Source: JAVJSU01 sp040219275
Lineage (GTDB): Bacteria; Chloroflexota; Anaerolineae; Aggregatilineales; Phototrophicaceae
NCBI GenBank assembly: GCA_040219275.1
Contig: JAVJSU010000047.1
Coordinates: forward strand, 1-13,683
DNA length: 13,683 bases
Direction of reading: 5' to 3'
Of the stretch, positions 1 through 6,953 are shown piece by piece; the stretch's first letter is position 1; each line of letters opens with the position of its first letter. A model generated the notes under the pieces. The model did not search any database, was not told the origin of the DNA, and worked only from the letters and a program-made list of their open reading frames with translations. Made by a program: the position numbers and the translations under genes.

Positions 1-51
1 CAGTTCCCACTCATCATCTTTCAAGTCACTTGGGTAAGGTTTCCTATCCAT
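1..51 (-). CDS. IS5-family transposase, N-terminal fragment (runs off the window edge)
   Basis: Reading the minus strand from the ATG at 51 down to base 1 gives 17 residues, MDRKPYPSDLKDDEWEL. This matches the stereotyped start of IS5-family (IS427/ISL2-like) transposases, whose N-terminus typically reads M-x-R-K-P-Y-P-S-D-L-x-D-x-x-W. An in-frame TGA lies directly before the ATG, so this is the first possible start in the frame. An AGGG a few bases upstream could serve as ribosome binding site. The rest of the gene, with its DDE catalytic residues, lies outside the window. The element end should fall somewhere between 52 and about 110, but the terminal repeat cannot be defined from one side. 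Family assignment rests on a short but distinctive stretch. Confidence 0.77.
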   Translation of the reverse strand, partial: MDRKPYPSDLKDDEWEL

Positions 52-96
52 TCATCTACCCTAGCAGGTCTTTTCTCACTTTTCAAATAGCTTCTT

Positions 97-114
97 AGAG
101 GCGCAAGCCCCTCT
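97..114. repeat. Short inverted repeat (hairpin)
   Basis: AGAGG at 97-101 pairs with CCTCT at 110-114. An alternative pairing gives GGC/GCC closing a GCAA tetraloop at 103-106. It lies between the IS5-type transposase start and the larger nested stem-loop at 124-200, and may be part of the IS end region or of the same structured element. Function unknown. Confidence 0.45.
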
Positions 115-123
115 GGTTTTCCC

Positions 124-200
124 ACAAAATCCGAACCCGAAGGGCAAAACCTCGTAAAGCCCTGTAGCTTGCTGCGGGGATAGGGGTTTTGGGATTTTGT
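124..200. repeat. Nested inverted repeats forming a branched stem-loop
   Basis: Three sets of arms nest inside 77 bases. The outer arm ACAAAATCC (124-132) pairs with GGATTTTGT (192-200). The middle arm CAAAACC (145-151) pairs with GGTTTTG (185-191). The inner arm CCCTGTAGC (160-168) pairs with GCTGCGGGG (171-179), using two G-U wobbles that only work in a + strand transcript. The left side between outer and middle arms holds its own mini-hairpin, CCCGAAGGG (136-144), while the right arms are contiguous. The region is not convincingly coding in any frame. It could be a structured RNA, a miniature transposable element, or folded DNA at a mobile-element boundary. I do not recognise the family. 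Confidence 0.5.
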
Positions 201-244
201 TTTCCTCCCACTTTCTAGATCTCTTTTTTGTCCATTTCGGTCTG

Positions 245-409
245 ACTTCAAACACGCAGTACAGCAAAACGGTCTGTGTTTCTGGAGCGATCCGTGCCCA
301 GCTCGAAGGCAAAACTTACAATCAGGCGGCAATCGATCTTGGCAAGAATCCGAAGACATTCCCGAAGTACATGAAACGCGCCTCACGGATGCTATCAGCG
401 GCATATTAG
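245..409 (+). pseudogene. Possible 3' remnant of a helix-turn-helix DNA-binding gene
   Basis: The + frame ending with TAG at 407-409 encodes a C-terminal stretch (AIRAQLEGKTYNQAAIDLGK, then NPKTFPKYMKRAS) that resembles the helix-turn-helix of sigma-70 region 4 or related regulators: an acidic 'LEGKTY' turn, 'AAIDLGKNPKT' as positioning and recognition helices, then basic residues. No credible ATG start or N-terminal domain is present. Upstream of about 245 the frame turns into low-quality sequence that overlaps the structured, IS-associated region. A terminator-like hairpin begins 12 bases after the stop, as expected for the real end of a gene. I infer a gene truncated at its 5' side by mobile-element activity. 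The family call is tentative; it could be chance. Confidence 0.35.
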
Positions 410-420
410 CAATCTACACC

Positions 421-459
421 TCTGGCTGGTGGATGTTTCGCCAGCCGGGATTCTATTTT
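421..459 (+). terminator. Rho-independent terminator candidate after the HTH remnant
   Basis: GGCTGG (424-429) pairs with CCAGCC (441-446). The stem extends on both sides through 421-431 and 439-449 with a few G-T wobbles, around a 7-base loop. It is followed by ATTCTATTTT. The position just after the stop at 409 fits a terminator for the truncated upstream gene. Confidence 0.5.
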
Positions 460-789
460 GTAATGAAAGCAGTTATCAAGATGGTATTTTGCGGTGCACT
501 TCACATATACTGCGAATTCGTAGTGCCTCCTCACCCCGTGGCACGATTAAAAATGAACTTTGGGGTGACGAGGTCGCCGAACACTACATTCGTTGTCGGT
601 TACTTTCTTGCCCATTTTTGATTTCTACTATGATCTTGAATAGGTTGGAGAGTCTACTTTAATTTATACCACCAACACATCCGACTACTTGTTGAGGAAA
701 GTTCCACTACGCTCTGTATGAAGCTCGCTTGCCAGAGCCGTATAGATGGGGTATTTTGGTAACGTCCAGATACGAACGGATTTACAAGT
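460..789. other. Gap without a recognisable gene, upstream of sulfatase 1
   Basis: I see no convincing coding sequence. Short frames here have no family resemblance and overlap each other on both strands. A weak inverted repeat (TCACCCC at 531-537 with GGGGTGA at 562-568) is present but has a long loop and no T-tract. A possible promoter for sulfatase 1 is TTGAAT at 636-641 and TTTAAT at 658-663 with a 16-base spacer. Matches this loose are common in AT-rich DNA. No copy of the LacI-type operator is present, only the half sequence GGTAACG at 758-764. Confidence 0.4.
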
Positions 790-2208
790 ATGACAAAACC
801 AAATTTTCTCTTCATCCTTACGGACGAGCAAAAAGCGACGGCTATGCCTCTGTATGGTAACTCCGAAGCCCATACGCCCAATCTCGCGAACATGGCCGCA
901 GAAGGTGTTCTCGTTGATGAAGCGCTGGTGACTTGTCCAATCTGTGTACCTTCTCGTGGTACGCTTCTTACTGGGCACTATCCGGATGGTCATGGACTAT
1001 GGTTCAATGATAGACGATTGGATCCAACCATTCCCGACTTGTTTACTACACTGCGGAAGAACGGCTACCGGGTTGGGCTATTTGGCAAGAATCACATCTA
1101 CATAGACGAAATGCTAGACAATGTGTTTCACGAACGTGTAGAAGCATCTCATGGAGGCTACAAACATCCAAAAACTGATTTACAGTTGGCATTCAATAAT
1201 TGGGTGAGTCGCTCTGACCTGGCTATGGGACCGTGGTCTGCGGAAGTGTCACCATTTGCGCCAGAGGACTGCCCAACCCATACGCTGACGACAGCTGCCC
1301 TGGATTTCATAGCCTGTGCAAAGAATGATAATGTCCCGTTTGCGGTATGGCTTAGCTACCCAGATCCGCATACTCCACTTCAAGCACCAAAATCTTATGC
1401 AGACCGTTATCCATCAGAAGATTTAAATCTACCTCCTTTACCAGAAAGCTATGATGTGGATAAGCCCGCCCGACAGCAGGTAGCACGGCATATGTTCGCA
1501 GGAGATCGGGTAGATACGGCACAGATGCGTCGAGCGTTGGCAATCTATTATGCTATGGGAACATTCATTGACGATGAAGTTGGCAGGGTAATTGACATGC
1601 TTGATTCACAAGGAATTAGTGAGAATACCCTTGTCGCATATACATCCGACCATGGTGATTATATGGGTGAACATCGTCTTATTCGTAAATCGGTCGCATT
1701 TTACGAGGCGCTCATAAGAGTACCGTTGCTATTCCGCTGGCCCGGTAAGATTCCAGCAGGCGTGCGATCACAGCGTTTGTTCTCCCTGGTCGATTTTGCG
1801 CCAACGGTTCTGGATTTGTTGGACCTGCCCTCGCTAAATGGTGCAGTTGGTGTCTCAAGGACGGCTGAAATTGTAGATGATATTACCAATGCTGACGATG
1901 TAGTCTTTGCAGAGGCAGGTTTGGCGGGAGAGCCACTCGATATGGCGACTGTTTGGAGGAGTGGACCAAAGACACCGACAGATGGTACATATGCGCCACC
2001 TTGGGGAGGCCGCCCCGCAGGCTGGCTTGGGCAAGGATGGATGGCCCGTACTAACCGCTACAAACTAGTACGATATGCCAATGGCGAAGGTGAGTTGTAT
2101 GACCTGGAAGCAGATCCTCATGAACACTACAATTGTTTCAATGATCCTGCTTTTGGAAATATTCAAGAGAATCTCTCTACCCGACTAGCGGAATGGCGCG
2201 CCCGTTAA
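790..2208 (+). CDS. Cytoplasmic formylglycine-dependent sulfatase (sulfatase 1)
   Basis: The 472-residue product belongs to the alkaline phosphatase superfamily, type I sulfatases, which hydrolyse sulfate esters using a formylglycine made from Cys or Ser. The signature CVPSRGTLLTG is at 52-62, with Cys52 the residue to be converted. Likely metal and active-site residues are Asp12 (TDEQ), Arg56, Lys100 and His102 (GKNH), His194 (PDPH), Asp287-His288 (SDHGD) and Lys300. The protein begins directly with the first beta strand (MTKPNFLFILTD), so there is no signal peptide and it should act in the cytoplasm. Length and C-terminal 'LYDLEADPHE' block are normal for the family. There is no strong Shine-Dalgarno; the ATG was chosen because it sits exactly at the usual family start. 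Substrate unknown. Some relatives with this architecture are phosphonate or phosphodiester monoester hydrolases, which sequence alone does not exclude. Confidence 0.94.
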   Translation: MTKPNFLFILTDEQKATAMPLYGNSEAHTPNLANMAAEGVLVDEALVTCPICVPSRGTLLTGHYPDGHGLWFNDRRLDPTIPDLFTTLRKNGYRVGLFGKNHIYIDEMLDNVFHERVEASHGGYKHPKTDLQLAFNNWVSRSDLAMGPWSAEVSPFAPEDCPTHTLTTAALDFIACAKNDNVPFAVWLSYPDPHTPLQAPKSYADRYPSEDLNLPPLPESYDVDKPARQQVARHMFAGDRVDTAQMRRALAIYYAMGTFIDDEVGRVIDMLDSQGISENTLVAYTSDHGDYMGEHRLIRKSVAFYEALIRVPLLFRWPGKIPAGVRSQRLFSLVDFAPTVLDLLDLPSLNGAVGVSRTAEIVDDITNADDVVFAEAGLAGEPLDMATVWRSGPKTPTDGTYAPPWGGRPAGWLGQGWMARTNRYKLVRYANGEGELYDLEADPHEHYNCFNDPAFGNIQENLSTRLAEWRAR

Positions 2209-2312
2209 TATTCATCCTGTGTCCGAGGGCAAGCGCTTTGATATTTCGTTTTTGACTTTAGACAATCATATTCACTAACTTACATAATCGGCTCAAATAT
2301 TCTCGTTCCGGT

Positions 2313-2343
2313 TTGTTTTGGGTCACATTATGTTTATTATATT
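2313..2343 (+). promoter_or_regulatory. Candidate promoter for sulfatase 2
   Basis: TTGTTT (2313-2318) and TATTAT (2335-2340) are 16 bases apart in a sigma-70-like arrangement; TATATT (2338-2343) is an alternative -10 box. The inferred transcription start would lie about 2347-2350, placing the tandem operator at 2357-2383 just downstream, a standard position for repression. The remaining gap 2209-2312 shows no gene and no clear terminator for sulfatase 1. Confidence 0.4.
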
Positions 2344-2356
2344 TTGGGCACTTTTT

Positions 2357-2383
2357 TCGTGACCGGTAACGTGACCGGTTGCG
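2357..2383. promoter_or_regulatory. Tandem LacI-family operator upstream of sulfatase 2
   Basis: Two copies of a near-palindrome stand head to tail with a 12-base period: CGTGACCGGTAACG (2358-2371) and CGTGACCGGTTGCG (2370-2383). Both are centred on a CG step within ACCGGT. The first is symmetric at 12 of 14 positions and the second at 10 of 14. A central CpG is the hallmark of LacI-family operators, where the hinge-helix leucine intercalates. Fifteen bases (2357-2371) recur exactly, inverted, in front of the LacI gene at 3838-3852. I infer that the LacI-type protein binds both. Confidence 0.75.
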
Positions 2384-2438
2384 GAAAGTTTTTCTTTGTG
2401 TTATGATGTTATCAAATATAAATTTAAGATTTATTAAA

Positions 2439-3779
2439 ATGTCAAAATCAAAAACAAATGTTATTGTCTTTTTTACTGATCAACAACGTTGGGACACGAC
2501 GGGGATTCATGGCAACCCGCTTGACCTTACCCCCAACTTTGATCGTATGGCAATGGAAGGCACACACCTCCATAATTTCTTTACCTGTCAACCACTTTGT
2601 GGACCCGCACGGTCATGTTTGCAAACAGGCATGTATGCAACTCAGAGTGGATGTTATCGAAATTACATTCCCTTACAGCCAGACCATAAAACATTAGCTC
2701 ATTACTTCACCGAAGCCGGGTATCAAACCGGGTACATTGGTAAGTGGCATCTTGCCACAACGCAGGATACGGCAGTACTGGAACATGAGCGCGGCGGTTA
2801 CGCCTACTGGTTGGCATCCGATATCTTAGAGTTTACGTCTGATGGGTATGATACAGTCGTTTTCGATAACGATAACAATCCCGTTAAATTGCCCGGTTAT
2901 CGGGTAGATGCACTGACAGATGCCGCCATTCGGTACATTAACAGTCATCAAGACGATCCATTTTTCCTCTTTGTGTCCTACTTAGAACCCCATCAACAGA
3001 ATCACAGGGACGATCATCCCGCGCCGTTTGGCTACCAGGACCGATACACTTCCAACACCTATATCCCCCCCGACCTTGCCGCTTTGGGTGGTTCCACCCA
3101 TCAGCAGATTGGCGGTTATTATGGTATGGTCAAACGTTTGGATGAAGCACTAGGACGTTTGATTGATAGCTTGTTCAGTTTAGGCATATTGGACGATACC
3201 ATCGTTTTATTCACTTCCGATCATGGTAACCACTTCAAAACCCGAAACGACGCTTATAAGCGTTCTGTGCATGATGCATCCATTCGGGTACCGGCCGCTA
3301 TCATCGGTCCGGGCTTTAATGGCGGTGGCAGAATACAAAACATGGTTAGCTTGATTGATTTGCCGCCAACCCTATTGGATGCAGTCGGAATTGCTGTGCC
3401 AGACCACATGCAAGGACACTCCCTTCTACCGCTCATCAAAAAAGAAACACTGAATTGGCAAGAGGAAATTTTTGTTCAAGTGAGCGAAGCAGAAGTTGCC
3501 CGTGCCATCCGCACAAAACGGTGGAAATATGGTGTTACTGCTCCGGATGCTGATCCAATTCATGATTCAGGGTCAAAAGAATACATTGAAAGCTATCTTT
3601 ACGATCTGATGGCAGATCCATATGAACTTGATAATCGTGTGGGGTCAACCGCCCACAGAGATGTCGCGGATAAATTAATGTCACGTTTGGTCGAACGTAT
3701 GGTGCAAGCTGGCGAGGATGAACCTCTAATTCACCAAGCTACCCCTGTGGAACTTAATCCACAGTATAGGGTGCCATAG
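2439..3779 (+). CDS. Cytoplasmic formylglycine-dependent sulfatase (sulfatase 2)
   Basis: The 446-residue product is a type I sulfatase. Counting from the ATG at 2439, the formylglycine motif CGPAR is at 54-58 (Cys54), followed by SCLQTG; Ala replaces the usual Ser of CxPSR. Other active-site landmarks are Asp14 (TDQQ), Lys102 and His104 (GKWH), His185 (EPH), Asp261-His262 (SDHGN) and Lys274. The C-terminal 'YLYDLMADPYELDN' block is intact. The frame is open back to a TTG at 2379, but that codon lies inside the operator and the extra 20 residues are not family sequence, so MSKSKTNVIVFFTDQQ is the better start. No signal peptide is seen in this form. The tandem operator 56 bases upstream implies control by the neighbouring LacI protein. 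TDQQR-W is common among Cys-type arylsulfatases and heparan-type sulfatases, but I cannot assign the substrate. Confidence 0.93.
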   Translation: MSKSKTNVIVFFTDQQRWDTTGIHGNPLDLTPNFDRMAMEGTHLHNFFTCQPLCGPARSCLQTGMYATQSGCYRNYIPLQPDHKTLAHYFTEAGYQTGYIGKWHLATTQDTAVLEHERGGYAYWLASDILEFTSDGYDTVVFDNDNNPVKLPGYRVDALTDAAIRYINSHQDDPFFLFVSYLEPHQQNHRDDHPAPFGYQDRYTSNTYIPPDLAALGGSTHQQIGGYYGMVKRLDEALGRLIDSLFSLGILDDTIVLFTSDHGNHFKTRNDAYKRSVHDASIRVPAAIIGPGFNGGGRIQNMVSLIDLPPTLLDAVGIAVPDHMQGHSLLPLIKKETLNWQEEIFVQVSEAEVARAIRTKRWKYGVTAPDADPIHDSGSKEYIESYLYDLMADPYELDNRVGSTAHRDVADKLMSRLVERMVQAGEDEPLIHQATPVELNPQYRVP

Positions 3780-3797
3780 CAACGAGCGAGGAGAAAG

Positions 3798-3828
3798 TTG
3801 TTGAGTAGCACTTGACAGACTTTTTTTT
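3798..3828 (+). terminator. Weak terminator candidate after sulfatase 2
   Basis: A nine-pair stem (3798-3806 with 3810-3818, three of the pairs G-T) with the 3-base loop AGC is followed two bases later by eight consecutive T (3821-3828). The T-tract is persuasive and the stem is not. The same bases contain a perfect -35 hexamer TTGACA at 3812-3817, but no good -10 box follows at 16-18 bases, so either reading is uncertain. Confidence 0.35.
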
Positions 3829-3836
3829 GGCTCAGT

Positions 3837-3852
3837 TCGTTACCGGTCACGA
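3837..3852. promoter_or_regulatory. LacI-family operator in the leader of the LacI gene
   Basis: TCGTTACCGGTCACGA is an imperfect palindrome (14 of 16 positions symmetric) centred on the CG of ACCGGT. It ends 40 bases before the regulator's start codon. Bases 3838-3852 are the exact reverse complement of 2357-2371 in front of sulfatase 2. A TTGACA at 3812-3817 lies just upstream, so a bound repressor could block transcription. This suggests autoregulation, a common arrangement for LacI-type regulators. Confidence 0.75.
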
Positions 3853-3892
3853 GGGTAACTTTAAACGATTTATTTGAAGTAAAAGAGAAAAT

Positions 3893-4903
3893 ATGGCAAA
3901 GAACAGAGTGACTATCACCGACATCGCACAGGAGGCGAAGGTCTCAAAGCAAACGGTATCGCGAGTCATCAACAACAAGGATGATGTGAGCGATGAAACC
4001 CGTGAGCAGATACAGGCAATCATCCGCCGGCGTGGCTACCGACCCAACTCAATTGCACGTAATCTGGCTTTCAGGCGCAGTGTCTATCTTGGTCTCGTCT
4101 TCCCTAATGTTGATATTCCTTTATTCGTAGACGTAATTCGTGGTGTTGAGCATGTCGCTAATCAGAATGAATATCACATTTTGCTAAAAGAGGCGGGCAA
4201 CGAAGGTACAAAAGAGGAGCAAGTGCTCACGGCACTGGAAGACTTTCGTGTAGACGGTGTCATCATGGTGGGTCCGTTGATGCCAACGAATGCACTGGCG
4301 ACTCTCTTAAATAGTTTTGAAGCGGCGACACTAATCAACGTGCCTGATGTTGATACATTACCCGATCATGTTACGACGATCAATGTTGATTCGTACGCGG
4401 CGATGGCGCAACTCACCGAATACCTCGTCCAGAAAGGGAGACGGCGCTTCGCCTATCTGAACGGTCCTGTTTCATTTCCCGCAGTTGCGCGTAAACAAGC
4501 CATTGTTGACACCCTAAGCCAATATGGATTGCAACTTGCTGAAGACCATGTTCTACGAGGGCATTACACGCCTGAATTTGGCTATGAAGCTACCAAAACC
4601 CTGCTGACACGATTTCCAGATATTGACACAATTTTGTGTTTTGACGACAGAATGGCAATCGGTGCCCTCAAAGCTTGTGCTGATTTGGGACGAAAAATCC
4701 CTGATGAAATCGCAATCGCAGGCGCACATGAGATTCCTTTTTCAAGTTTCACCATCCCGACGCTTACAACCATCAGCGTGCCGCGTTTCGAGATGGGCAT
4801 CGTAGCCGCCGAGAGTGTTTTTGATCGGCTGAACAACAAACCTACTGAAAAAATTATTTCCATTAAACCGGAAATTATATTTCGCGAGAGCACACCTCTT
4901 TAG
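3893..4903 (+). CDS. LacI-family transcriptional regulator
   Basis: The 336-residue product has the standard LacI/GalR layout. The N-terminal helix-turn-helix spans about 6-27 (VTITDIAQEAKVSKQTVSRV). The hinge helix follows at about 49-58 (YRPNSIARNL), with Leu58 expected to insert at the central CpG of the operator. From about 64 to the end it is a periplasmic-binding-protein-like effector domain. Length is typical. The start fits the canonical N-terminus, with a weak AGAG-type ribosome site upstream. The gene sits between a sulfatase and the importer and has an operator copy in its own leader, so it is probably the local substrate-responsive repressor. LacI effectors are usually sugars or sugar phosphates, which hints at a carbohydrate ligand; that is an inference. 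No terminator is visible before the transporter genes. Confidence 0.96.
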   Translation: MAKNRVTITDIAQEAKVSKQTVSRVINNKDDVSDETREQIQAIIRRRGYRPNSIARNLAFRRSVYLGLVFPNVDIPLFVDVIRGVEHVANQNEYHILLKEAGNEGTKEEQVLTALEDFRVDGVIMVGPLMPTNALATLLNSFEAATLINVPDVDTLPDHVTTINVDSYAAMAQLTEYLVQKGRRRFAYLNGPVSFPAVARKQAIVDTLSQYGLQLAEDHVLRGHYTPEFGYEATKTLLTRFPDIDTILCFDDRMAIGALKACADLGRKIPDEIAIAGAHEIPFSSFTIPTLTTISVPRFEMGIVAAESVFDRLNNKPTEKIISIKPEIIFRESTPL

Positions 4904-4949
4904 TCAGGCTGCTCTCATCATCTGTTAGTTTACAGAAATAAGGAGGTCA

Positions 4950-5003
4950 ATGGCGATAGCAATAGGATTGTCCCAATGTGTATTACGTCGTTCGTATAAA
5001 TAA
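4950..5003 (+). CDS. Possible 17-codon leader ORF with a perfect Shine-Dalgarno
   Basis: AGGAGG at 4941-4946 is the best ribosome binding sequence in the window, yet no large gene uses it. It stands three bases before an ATG that opens a 17-codon frame (MAIAIGLSQCVLRRSYK) ending TAA at 5001-5003, 19 bases before the solute-binding protein start. The spacing is shorter than ideal. It could be a leader peptide coupling translation to the transporter, or the trace of a lost start. I see no family resemblance and no attenuator hairpin around it. Confidence 0.3.
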   Translation: MAIAIGLSQCVLRRSYK

Positions 5004-5022
5004 TTTTGGAGAATGATATATT

Positions 5023-6942
5023 ATGAAAACGCGAATATTAATTGTGCTCATAGCGCTACTATCAATAGTGGTATATGCCAGTACACAAGACACGACCTAC
5101 AACGAAGCTCCGATGCTAGCAGAGATGGTTGAGGCTGGTGACTTACCCCCCGTTGAAGAACGTTTACCCGTCAACCCACTCGTTCAAGAAGTAAAAGATA
5201 GTATCGGTCAGTATGGTGGTACTCTGGTTAGCTACGCTCCACGTCTCCCTGATTGTGATCCTGAGACGTGCTCTTTACTAAATGCGAATATTGCCCAATT
5301 CGACTACGATTTCAATATCGTTCCAGACATTGCAGAGTCCTGGGAACTCAGTGAAGATGGGCTTATATTCACTGTAACATTGCGCGAGGGTCACCGATGG
5401 TCGGACGGTGAGCTACTTACGACGGAAGATGTACAGTTCTGGTATGATGCCGTAGTTTTGACTGAGGAAGTATTTCTCGCCAATACTGACAATGGCATCA
5501 ACGTAAATGGGCAGATCGCGGAGTTGGAAATCATCAACGACTACACTTTCCGTTTCATTTACCCTGAACGGTTTGTGCGCGTTCTAGATACGATCACAGA
5601 TTTCCGCCCATTCTTGCCAGAACACTATCTGAGCCAGTTCCATGCGGCATACAACGATGAGGCAGATGCACTTGCACAAGAGGCCGGGTTTGATTTTTGG
5701 TACGAGCATTTTATGAGCAAACTGCTTGGTGGGACTTCCGCCGATCCTTACTTCACAGTACGAGACCAAAACCTGCCTGTTCTAGCCGCCTGGATGTATG
5801 AAAGCCATAACTCACAAGAGGCAACTTTATTCGTGCGTAATCCCTATTACCACGTAGTTGATCCAGAAGGCAACCAACTCCCATATGTAGACTACTTTGA
5901 TCGGCGCGTCGAAACCAATAATGAAGTGTTAAAAGCGCAAATTGTTTCCGGTGAGGCAACACATGCTGCATTCTGGCTAGCCATCGGCGATTTTCCGCTT
6001 CTTGCAGAAAATGCCGATTCGAATGATTTCATCGTTAACCTTCACCCCGATCTACGCGCATCGGAATTTGGCTTCGTGTTCAACTACACGCATCCAGACC
6101 CTGTATTGGCTGAAATCTTTAATGATATTCGCTTCCGACAGGCTATGTCCCATGCCATAAACCGACCAGAATTGCAGGAGTTAGTGTTCTTAGGGCAAGG
6201 TACTCCGCGCCAGCCAATCTTTGACCCAACGACTTCGTTCTACGAAGAGGGTATTGACCAGAACGCTATCGAGTTCGATGTTGAGATCGCTAACTCACTA
6301 TTAGACGAAATGGGCTTGGAAATGGGTCCTAATGACATACGCTTGCGTCCCGATGGCGAATCTCTTGAAATTACCTTTACTTACGCCACGAATAGTCCCC
6401 TCTGGAACCCGGATCTGGTCGAGCTAGTCCGGGAGTACTGGGGTGAAGTTGGCGTAGACCTTGTGCTAGACCCGGTTGATATCAATCTGTATCGTGAACG
6501 TCTGGACGCAAATGACACTGACATGGGCACATGGGCTATTGGTGGGTCTTCTGAGGTGTTCAGTCGCAACAATTCACCGATTCGCTATCGCCCACCCTTC
6601 CACTTTCCAACCACACCCCTCGGTGGACTGGGCTGGTATCAGTGGTACGCGTCCAACGGTGAAGATGGGGTTGCGCCACCACAGGAAGTGCAAGACCTAT
6701 ATGTAGCTATTGACGCATGGATGCAGGAGCCGCGTGGCACAGAACGCTACGCAGAGCTTGGCACTGAGATCATGCGCACCAATGCCGAAAACCTTTGGTT
6801 GATTGGTACAATTGGACTCATGCCACGACCTGTTGTTCTCAGTACTTCATTGCGTAATACGCCTACTCCAGAGGACGTGGTAAGCGTCGAATTCTGGGTG
6901 TGGGGACCTCACCAGCCAGAACAATGGTATTTTGATAACTAA
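5023..6942 (+). CDS. Family 5 extracellular solute-binding protein of an Opp-type ABC importer
   Basis: The 639-residue product captures the substrate outside the cell and hands it to the permeases. Residues 1-20 are a signal sequence: basic MKTR, a hydrophobic core, and likely cleavage near VYA/ST. There is no lipobox cysteine. Family 5 landmarks follow: the 'PDIAESWELSEDG' entry (101-113), REGHRWSDGE with TTEDV (121-137), NPYY-HVVDPEGNQLPYVD (273-290) and the DIRFRQAMSHAINR block (368-381). At about 640 residues it is larger than classical OppA/DppA. Members of this size class with the 'DPEGNQLPYVD' segment are often linked to oligosaccharide uptake, as in the AgpA type, as well as peptides. 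A clear Shine-Dalgarno (GGAGAA, 5008-5013) lies nine bases before the ATG. It opens the transporter block, and the stem-loop after it may raise its expression over the permeases. Confidence 0.95.
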   Translation: MKTRILIVLIALLSIVVYASTQDTTYNEAPMLAEMVEAGDLPPVEERLPVNPLVQEVKDSIGQYGGTLVSYAPRLPDCDPETCSLLNANIAQFDYDFNIVPDIAESWELSEDGLIFTVTLREGHRWSDGELLTTEDVQFWYDAVVLTEEVFLANTDNGINVNGQIAELEIINDYTFRFIYPERFVRVLDTITDFRPFLPEHYLSQFHAAYNDEADALAQEAGFDFWYEHFMSKLLGGTSADPYFTVRDQNLPVLAAWMYESHNSQEATLFVRNPYYHVVDPEGNQLPYVDYFDRRVETNNEVLKAQIVSGEATHAAFWLAIGDFPLLAENADSNDFIVNLHPDLRASEFGFVFNYTHPDPVLAEIFNDIRFRQAMSHAINRPELQELVFLGQGTPRQPIFDPTTSFYEEGIDQNAIEFDVEIANSLLDEMGLEMGPNDIRLRPDGESLEITFTYATNSPLWNPDLVELVREYWGEVGVDLVLDPVDINLYRERLDANDTDMGTWAIGGSSEVFSRNNSPIRYRPPFHFPTTPLGGLGWYQWYASNGEDGVAPPQEVQDLYVAIDAWMQEPRGTERYAELGTEIMRTNAENLWLIGTIGLMPRPVVLSTSLRNTPTPEDVVSVEFWVWGPHQPEQWYFDN

Positions 6943-6953
6943 GCTTTTCATCT

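Noticed and set aside
21..404. Minus-strand open frame of 127 codons at the left edge
   Set aside because: It has no family resemblance, runs antisense through the structured repeat and the HTH remnant, and is out of frame with the recognisable IS5 transposase start.
429..662. Short + strand open frames after the HTH remnant
   Set aside because: They overlap the terminator hairpin, have no ribosome site and look like random translation.
758..764. GGTAACG, half of the LacI-type operator, in front of sulfatase 1
   Set aside because: The other half (expected CGTGACC) is absent and symmetry is lost. Seven bases alone are not evidence of a site.
2231..2238. Perfect palindrome AAGCGCTT after sulfatase 1, considered as a terminator
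   Set aside because: It cannot form a hairpin with a loop and has no adjacent T-tract in the right place.
2379..2438. TTG-initiated N-terminal extension of sulfatase 2 that resembles a weak signal sequence (MRKVFLCVMML...)
   Set aside because: The TTG lies inside the operator, there is no ribosome binding site, and family sequence begins just after the ATG at 2439. The resemblance to a signal peptide is slight.
3812..3841. Full sigma-70 promoter for the LacI gene starting from the perfect TTGACA
   Set aside because: No acceptable -10 box occurs at 16-18 bases; the candidates are GTTCGT or TTCGTT. The hexamer is also part of the possible terminator stem.
4968..5000. Promoter for the binding-protein gene (TTGTCC ... 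TATAAA)
   Set aside because: The 21-base spacer is too long and no better -35 box is present. Readthrough from lacI is at least as likely.
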